The position numbers and the translations under genes were made by a program. From Pseudanabaena sp. lw0831 (lineage in GTDB: Bacteria > Cyanobacteriota > Cyanobacteriia > Pseudanabaenales > Pseudanabaenaceae), in assembly GCF_016584665.1 (NCBI RefSeq), contig NZ_BBJB01000110.1, forward strand, positions 1 to 64,000: DNA of 64,000 nt, given 5' to 3'. The notes under the pieces are model-generated. The model was not told where the DNA came from. It did no database searches and worked only from the letters and a program-made list of their open reading frames with translations. Shown here one piece after another: positions 58,828-64,000 of this stretch (positions are counted from its first letter, which is position 1; every line of letters begins with the position of its first letter).

Positions 58828-61254
58828 ATGGGAATTGCTCCCAACCATTCATCGTTGCTCCCTGAGACGACCCATCGCATATCTCGCAAGTGGTCTGGTA
58901 GAGCAGTTATAGGAATTACATTTGTCTGCTTGATTTCAACCCTCAGTATTCGTTTTTACTCTGAGCCACGCTTAGGAATCGGTACATTTATCGATCAAGA
59001 TTTACGATCACCAAGAACGATTACTGCAACTGATATCGAGGCAACTAAACAAGCGAAAGAACTAGCTAAACAGCAAGTAATCCCGATCTATCGTAGCAAT
59101 CCTGAGATAGATGCTAATGCCGTAAAGCATCTAGACGAACTTCTGCAAGTAGGCGACAACCTGCGAATATCATCTGGCAACTTACCTTACGTCGATCGCA
59201 AAATCCTCAATGATGACGTGCAACGATATTTTAGACGGATTTCTAATCTGGATTGGTCAGAGTTGCAAGACAGAGCCAATAAACTTGCTGCTAATGTCAA
59301 TAATCAGGCTGCTATAGCTAGTTTTATCAATAGAGATAAAGAACCCCCGTCCGTAGCATTGGCTGAGCTAACTCTATACAAAATTAAGGCTCTTCCCGCC
59401 GACTACCAAAAGCTTATCAATACTGTGACCGATGTGCGCAAAGCTTATGCAATGACTCAAAAGAGAGCCGCAAAAGGTCCAGAGATGTTTCGCGATCGCC
59501 TCTTAGAAATGACCAATGAAGAATGGGAAACTTGCAAGAACCTGACGCGGCAAGCTTTGATCGATGTACAGTCCACAGGGCTTGTGGCTGGATTGCCCGA
59601 TGATATGCTGCAAAAACGGTTAACTAACCTGAGCAATTTGCCAACCAATGAAGAACATCGATCTATGTCGATCGCTTTGCTCATTGCTACAGCCAAGCCA
59701 AATATGACAATTGACTATGTAGGTACAACCGAAAGAGCGATCAAAGCATCTGAATCGGTTCAGGCTCAAAGGATTTCACTGAAAGCGGGTGATTTAATCG
59801 TAAAAGGTGGGGAGAAAATTACTGAGCGACAATTCGTTATTTTAGACGAGCTAAAAATGACACAAAGGCAAGTCAATCTTAGTGGATTGATCTTGATGGT
59901 CGCAACTACAGCAATCTGCTTTGGCATATTTGGCTATGCCAATCAGCGATGGCAATATTTACTCAAAGTAAAATTACACATCAAAGATCTGTGGGCTCTT
60001 GGCATTATCTGTACTGGTAGTGTTCTCGCCACAGTGACTATGGCTCCTAACTTGATCGTATTTCTGCCATTAGCAAGTATTGGTCTAATCATTGGCAGCT
60101 TTTACAGCTCTCGCCTTGCGCTCCTAGTTACCAGTCTCACATCAAGCTTGCTTGCGATCGCGATTAGCCCTGACTTACTGGCACTCGCACCTATAATCAT
60201 TGGCGCAATTGTCGCTGCGGCGATTACTAACCGCCCTCTCACGCGATCGCATCTTGCGGCAACAGGTTTACTTGTCGGCTTTTTACAAGCATCTGTATAT
60301 ATTGCGATCGCACTTATTGCAGGCTCGACTCCACTAGTCCTGATCGCGATTACCGCGCTTCAGTATGCATCGGGAGGACTAATTTCGGCGATCGTCGCTC
60401 TTGGTGCGATTCCCTATCTAGAGCATATTTCTTACGCATTAACCCCTTTTCGTCTTGCCGAACTAGCCAACCTCGATCGCCCTTTATTGCGTCGTCTAGT
60501 CACAGAAACTCCTGGAACTTTTCAACACACTTTATTTGTGGCAAACCTCGCTGAAGCTGCCGCCCGTGAACTGGGAGCCGATACCGCCTTAGTGCGAACA
60601 GGTACGCTCTATCACGATATTGGCAAAACCCTCAGACCTGAATATTTTATCGAAAATCAAATGGGGCAGCCTAACCCCCATGACCTACTTAACGATCCTT
60701 GGGAAAGTGCCAAAATTGTTAAGGAGCATGTTTTAGGCGGCATCAAACTAGCCCAGAAATATCACCTTCCTGAAATGCTGCAAGCGTTTATTCCAGAGCA
60801 TCAAGGCACAATCACGATTAGCTATTTTTATTGCCAAGCTCAAAAGCGATCGGATCATGTAGTTGAGGAAGATTTTCGCTATGTCGGACCAATCCCTCAA
60901 TCTCGCGAGACAGGAGTTGTCATGCTAGCTGATGCCTGTGAAGCTGCCTTGCGATCGCTTGGTACAGAAACAACCCTCGAAGCCGCCAAAAAGCTTCTCA
61001 TGCGAATTTTTCAAGCTCGATGGGATGACGGTCAACTCAAAGATTGCTCTTTGTCTTGGGAAGATTTAGATCGGATTGCTCCTGTATTTATCAAGGTCTG
61101 GCAAGAGCGCAACCATGGCAGGATTAAATATCCACACCTAGCAGACAAACTTGATCCTTCAGGCTCAGCTTTACCCGATCATCTTTGTAAGCCAAAAGAT
61201 TCAGTAACAGCACAAGTTCAGACAGCAATATCAAAAACTATTGCTTTGAAATAG
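58828..61254 (+). CDS. 7TM-HD family phosphohydrolase (PgpH-like)
   Basis: 808 residues, membrane protein. TM1 is at about 29-46, an extracytoplasmic 7TMR-HDED domain at about 50-345, a seven-helix bundle at about 350-540, and a cytoplasmic HD domain at about 560-740 with PGTFQHTLFVANLAEAAAR and the metal motif TLYHDIGKTLRPEYF, then EHVLGGIKLA and PEHQGTITISYFY. Members of this architecture hydrolyse cyclic di-AMP in Firmicutes. The same activity is likely here but is inferred. Length is normal. Confidence 0.9.
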   Translation: MGIAPNHSSLLPETTHRISRKWSGRAVIGITFVCLISTLSIRFYSEPRLGIGTFIDQDLRSPRTITATDIEATKQAKELAKQQVIPIYRSNPEIDANAVKHLDELLQVGDNLRISSGNLPYVDRKILNDDVQRYFRRISNLDWSELQDRANKLAANVNNQAAIASFINRDKEPPSVALAELTLYKIKALPADYQKLINTVTDVRKAYAMTQKRAAKGPEMFRDRLLEMTNEEWETCKNLTRQALIDVQSTGLVAGLPDDMLQKRLTNLSNLPTNEEHRSMSIALLIATAKPNMTIDYVGTTERAIKASESVQAQRISLKAGDLIVKGGEKITERQFVILDELKMTQRQVNLSGLILMVATTAICFGIFGYANQRWQYLLKVKLHIKDLWALGIICTGSVLATVTMAPNLIVFLPLASIGLIIGSFYSSRLALLVTSLTSSLLAIAISPDLLALAPIIIGAIVAAAITNRPLTRSHLAATGLLVGFLQASVYIAIALIAGSTPLVLIAITALQYASGGLISAIVALGAIPYLEHISYALTPFRLAELANLDRPLLRRLVTETPGTFQHTLFVANLAEAAARELGADTALVRTGTLYHDIGKTLRPEYFIENQMGQPNPHDLLNDPWESAKIVKEHVLGGIKLAQKYHLPEMLQAFIPEHQGTITISYFYCQAQKRSDHVVEEDFRYVGPIPQSRETGVVMLADACEAALRSLGTETTLEAAKKLLMRIFQARWDDGQLKDCSLSWEDLDRIAPVFIKVWQERNHGRIKYPHLADKLDPSGSALPDHLCKPKDSVTAQVQTAISKTIALK

Positions 61255-61349
61255 GTACTTTCACAATATAAAACCCAAAAACCTATACAGACCGCTACGC
61301 GGTCTGTATAGGTTTTTGGGTTTTATATTTAATTACGCCGATGTACTTA
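61252..61349. repeat. Family A palindromic element, reference copy
   Basis: Perfect inner stem 61265-61329 (AATATAAAACCCAAAAACCT..., ACCGCTACGCGGT tip). The right outer arm, read in reverse, is TTAAGTACATCGGCGTAATT and the left has AGGTACTTTCACAATATAAA. It starts at the stop of the 7TM-HD gene and can also terminate it. Confidence 0.8.
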
Positions 61350-61623
61350 AAAACACTTAGAAGAAATATAAATAAAAAACATCTTTATATTTTCTTAATC
61401 ATTAAAACGTTTGATTTGATTCTATAAACTCCCCAAGAAGATTGTTATGAAAGCATTACAGTAATCAGTTAAGACATTATTAAGTTTATATTTTATTTGG
61501 GATCGCTAAAATGCTTCCTAAGTAAGGATTAGAGCATGCTTAGACTCCTATTACCACCCTGCATAATTGAACTAATTAATAAATCGTTTTCAATAAATTT
61601 TTGGCAAAGCCAAATTAAAATAT
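61350..61623. other. AT-rich intergenic stretch
   Basis: Nothing recognised apart from AT-rich promoter-like DNA before the Cys-rich protein gene. No inverted repeat of note. Confidence 0.5.
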
Positions 61624-61899
61624 ATGAACACTTCAGGCAACTCAGTTCCAGCTTGTCGATTGTGTCAGCACTACAATCCTGAAGGAAGAAGGGGCGGGTT
61701 TTGTGGGAAATTGGATGTTCCTGTCAGCCCTGCATGGGAAGCTTGTAGCCTAGCAGCCCATCCCTTTGAGCCATCTTGGCAACCTACAAATGATTATAGT
61801 TCTCTGCTGCATAAATCCTTTCCTGATTCAATCCCTCTAACGCAAGAACAAAGCTTAGAACTACAAGAAATTAATATGCGATCGCTCAGTTTCACATAG
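61624..61899 (+). CDS. Cys-rich small protein, conserved in cyanobacteria
   Basis: 91 residues. PACRLCQHYNPEGRRGGFCG (about 9-28), then LDVPVSPAWEACSLAAHPF (about 30-48) supply four cysteines (CxxC...C...C), which could bind zinc or a small Fe-S cluster. I recall this pattern from small cyanobacterial proteins of unknown function but cannot name a family. The C-terminal part is polar and not conserved-looking. Confidence 0.65.
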   Translation: MNTSGNSVPACRLCQHYNPEGRRGGFCGKLDVPVSPAWEACSLAAHPFEPSWQPTNDYSSLLHKSFPDSIPLTQEQSLELQEINMRSLSFT

Positions 61900-62205
61900 T
61901 ATTTAGAATACTGAATCGATCCTAATAGAAATCACAAATAATTTATCTGTCAAACTAAAAATTAAAGTTAGATATTTTACTTACTCTATTAATAATTCCA
62001 ATTTAAAAATAAGCCTTTCATAGAAGTATAGTAATCCTAAATCTCTGGAAGGCTGTAACCAAAGGCGCTATGAAACCAATCTTTAATAATGAGAATTGCT
62101 GGATGCTAGGCATAGCAATCTCAATAATATGCAATTCATAGTAAATTTACATGTGATAATCTTAATTAATTGAGAATTTGCAAGTCTTATTGAGATAGGG
62201 GAAAC
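61900..62205. other. Intergenic region with a family B end fragment
   Basis: ATGAAACCAATCTTTAATAA followed by TGAGAATTGCTGG at about 62068-62101 is one end of a family B element with its hairpins missing. Otherwise AT-rich, with a probable promoter and GGGGAAAC before the GTG of the next gene. Confidence 0.6.
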
Positions 62206-63729
62206 GTGTTAGCAAGGGTTTGGAGCGCAGCAATCTTAGGTATCGATGCCATCCAAGTGGGTGTAGAAGTAGACGTATCAGGAGGATTGCCTGGGATTAC
62301 CTTGGTGGGATTACCCGATACCGCAGTTCAAGAAAGCCGAGAGCGGGTTAAGGCAGCAATCAAAAACGCTGGCTTCGCTTTTCCCATGCGCAAGATTGTG
62401 ATTAACCTCACACCTGCCGATCTGCGTAAAGAAGGTCCCATCTTTGATTTACCAATTAGCATTGGCATTTTAGCTGCCTCCGAACAGGTCGATCCACAGT
62501 TGTTAGGCGATCACTTGTTCTTAGGTGAGGTTTCCCTTGACGGTTCACTTCGCCCTGTTTCTGGCGTATTACCGATCGCTGCCGCCGCTCAGCGCTTAGG
62601 AATGATTGGGATTATTGTGCCGAAGGAAAACGCGCAAGAAGCAGCCTTAGTTAAAGGACTTGCTGTGTATGGATTACAAAGTATTACTGAGGTGGGGGAT
62701 TTCTTAGCCAATCCTGACAAATATCCGCCAGTAATTGCCAATCCCGACCTGAAATGGCATGAAAGTGAATTTAAACTAGATCTTAAAGATGTTAAAGGTC
62801 AACATCAGGCTCGTCGCGCTCTGGAAATCGCCGCCGCAGGCGGACATAATCTGATTTTCGTTGGGCCCCCTGGCTCTGGCAAAACTCTATTAGCAAGACG
62901 CTTACCCAGCATTTTGCCCAATATGAACTTTGATGAAGCTCTAGAAGTGACCAGAATTCACTCTGTGGCTGGCTTGTTAAAAGGTAAAGGAATGGTAAGC
63001 GATCGCCCATTTCGTAGTCCTCACCATTCCGCTTCTGGCCCCTCACTAGTTGGTGGCGGAAGTTTCCCGCGACCTGGGGAGATCACCCTAGCAACAAATG
63101 GCATCCTTTTTCTGGACGAGCTAACAGAGTTTAAGCGAGACGTATTAGAATTTTTGAGACAACCATTAGAAGATGGATTTGTGAGCATTTCCCGCACTCG
63201 CCAATCGGTAACCTTCCCAGCCCAATTTACACTCGTCGCAAGTACAAACCCTTGCCAGTGCGGTTATTACGGTGATTCAGTGCAGCCTTGCACTTGTACG
63301 CCACGCCAGCGTGAACAATATTGGGCAAAATTATCGGGACCGCTAATGGATCGAATCGACTTACAGGTAACTGTGGCAAGATTGAAGCCTGAGGAGATGA
63401 CGCGATCGTCCGAGGGGGAAAACTCTAGTGCTGTTAAGGAAAGAGTACAAACATCCCGCAAAATCCAACAAAATCGATTTCAACAGGAAGCAAGAGTAAA
63501 CTGTAATGCTCAGATGCAATCAAGACATTTACGCCAATGGTGTGAACTAGATAACCCTTCCCGAGACTTATTAGAAGCCGCAATTAAACGTTTAGGTTTA
63601 TCAGCTCGTGCGACTGATCGCATTCTCAAGGTATCCCGCACGATCGCCGATCTAGCCAATGCCGAAAATATTCAAGTAGTTCATGTTGCTGAAGCAGTCC
63701 AATATCGCACCCTTGATCGGGTCACCTAG
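62206..63729 (+). CDS. YifB/ComM family Mg-chelatase-like AAA+ ATPase
   Basis: 507 residues, full length. The N-terminal ChlI-like domain has VSGGLPGITLVGLPDTAVQESRERV (split, about 25-49), the AAA+ module Walker A GPPGSGKT (about 221-228), FRSPHHSASGPSLVGGG, ILFLDELTEF (Walker B) and VASTNPCQCGYYGD. ComM of this family is a hexameric helicase that aids branch migration in natural transformation. The GTG start at 62206 has GGGGAAAC before it. Confidence 0.92.
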   Translation: MLARVWSAAILGIDAIQVGVEVDVSGGLPGITLVGLPDTAVQESRERVKAAIKNAGFAFPMRKIVINLTPADLRKEGPIFDLPISIGILAASEQVDPQLLGDHLFLGEVSLDGSLRPVSGVLPIAAAAQRLGMIGIIVPKENAQEAALVKGLAVYGLQSITEVGDFLANPDKYPPVIANPDLKWHESEFKLDLKDVKGQHQARRALEIAAAGGHNLIFVGPPGSGKTLLARRLPSILPNMNFDEALEVTRIHSVAGLLKGKGMVSDRPFRSPHHSASGPSLVGGGSFPRPGEITLATNGILFLDELTEFKRDVLEFLRQPLEDGFVSISRTRQSVTFPAQFTLVASTNPCQCGYYGDSVQPCTCTPRQREQYWAKLSGPLMDRIDLQVTVARLKPEEMTRSSEGENSSAVKERVQTSRKIQQNRFQQEARVNCNAQMQSRHLRQWCELDNPSRDLLEAAIKRLGLSARATDRILKVSRTIADLANAENIQVVHVAEAVQYRTLDRVT

Positions 63730-63771
63730 ATAATGCATAGAATTTAACTTCAGTTTGAATCACTTCTAGTC

Positions 63772-63853
63772 ATGAGGGCGATTTTGAGGTTTTCAGCGCC
63801 TGCAGTGCTGAAAAAAAGATTTGCAAAGCCAATCTTACATAATGAGAATTACT
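63772..63853. repeat. Degenerate family B element
   Basis: GATTTTGAGGTTTTCAGCGC, an imperfect CAGCGCCTGCAGTGCTG tip, then CCAATCTTACATAATGAGAA and TTACTGG. The order of parts is as in family B, but stems have mismatches, so it looks like a decayed copy. Confidence 0.6.
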
Positions 63854-63856
63854 GGT

Positions 63857-63965
63857 CAGTTCGGGTTAGGCTTGATAGTCTACAAGCGAGAAAGCAAAAG
63901 TCTCACTATGTGAGGATTTTGCTTTCTCGCTCGCAGAAAGAGGGTATTAAATTATCCCGAACTCA
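63857..63965. repeat. Nested hairpin at the right edge
   Basis: Inner arms GCGAGAAAGCAAAA...TTTTGCTTTCTCGC (63886-63930) with TCAC/GTGA nearer the tip, within outer arms AGTTCGGG and CCCGAACT. It may follow the YifB gene as a terminator. Confidence 0.6.
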
Positions 63966-64000
63966 TGTAATTAAGATGATTTAAAAAATTATTTTTGGTT

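Noticed and set aside
63772-63984. Open frame at the right edge of the window
   Set aside because: It consists of a decayed family B element and a nested hairpin and has no protein-like features.
1-64000. CRISPR array
   Set aside because: No series of direct repeats with regular unique spacers was seen. The repeated sequences here are palindromes at single sites and HIP1 octamers.
1-64000. tRNA genes and riboswitches
   Set aside because: No T-loop (GGTTCGANTC-like) with a matching acceptor stem and no known riboswitch core was found on either strand by eye. A covariance-model scan would settle this.

Overview
The window is a piece of a cyanobacterial chromosome, most likely from a non-heterocystous Pseudanabaena-type lineage (the genus is an inference). 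The evidence is the very high density of the HIP1 octamer GCGATCGC inside and between genes, and genes that are typical of or restricted to cyanobacteria: a Ycf46-type AAA ATPase, DUF3038, DUF1818 next to rpoZ, DUF1816, cruF, XisH/XisI, a two-cluster ferredoxin, a cyanobacteriochrome kinase and Uma2 nucleases. No tRNA, rRNA, CRISPR array or complete insertion sequence was recognised. One structural RNA, RNase P RNA (rnpB), is present at about 58010-58481.

Layout. 1-6.6 kb: M48 protease, membrane protein, DAHP synthase, Uma2 protein, ClpB. 6.8-10.8 kb: AT-rich accessory block with xisI/xisH, a 704-residue protein with a C-terminal nuclease-like domain, and an antitoxin with a truncated toxin. 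11-21.5 kb: second M48 protease, nadA, menG, a PIN-like membrane protein, a GAF/HD-GYP phosphodiesterase and a ycf46-DUF3038-DUF1993 group. 21.5-24.7 kb: a second accessory block, an ABC-type ATPase plus TOPRIM-like protein (possible defence pair) beside a complete toxin-antitoxin pair. 24.7-28.3 kb: leuS, a small membrane protein, Uma2. 28.3-34.4 kb: a photosensory signalling cluster (multidomain response regulator, cyanobacteriochrome histidine kinase, two single-receiver proteins, DUF1816, one unknown). 34.5-41.3 kb: Uma2, DUF1818, rpoZ, a response regulator, cruF, a TPR protein, mutT-cysK, a universal stress protein and a [2Fe-2S] protein. 41.4-51.9 kb: exopolysaccharide genes (sugar transferase, Wzc-like kinase, two glycosyltransferases) interrupted by a large STAND/WD40 protein. 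52-56.7 kb: ferredoxin, rimP-nusA-ylxR, galE, a pterin dehydratase. 56.7-64 kb: SpoIID-like protein, rnpB, a 7TM-HD phosphodiesterase, a Cys-rich protein, a YifB/ComM ATPase.

The most unusual property is the intergenic DNA. Nearly every gap holds a long, usually perfect hairpin. Inner stems differ from site to site, but the tip is nearly always a short GC-rich core (for example CGCTACGCG or GCGCTTTGCGC). Several hairpins sit inside larger palindromic elements with conserved outer arms. At least three arm families (here called A, B and C) can be seen, plus a 116-bp element present twice at about 96% identity and a 253-bp element with 23-bp terminal inverted repeats and an 8-bp target duplication. 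Two family B copies are flanked by 9- and 10-bp direct repeats, which indicates transposition. One such hairpin lies within the P12 region of rnpB, and another has an arm that runs into the last codons of galE. These look like non-autonomous mobile palindromes that also serve as terminators.
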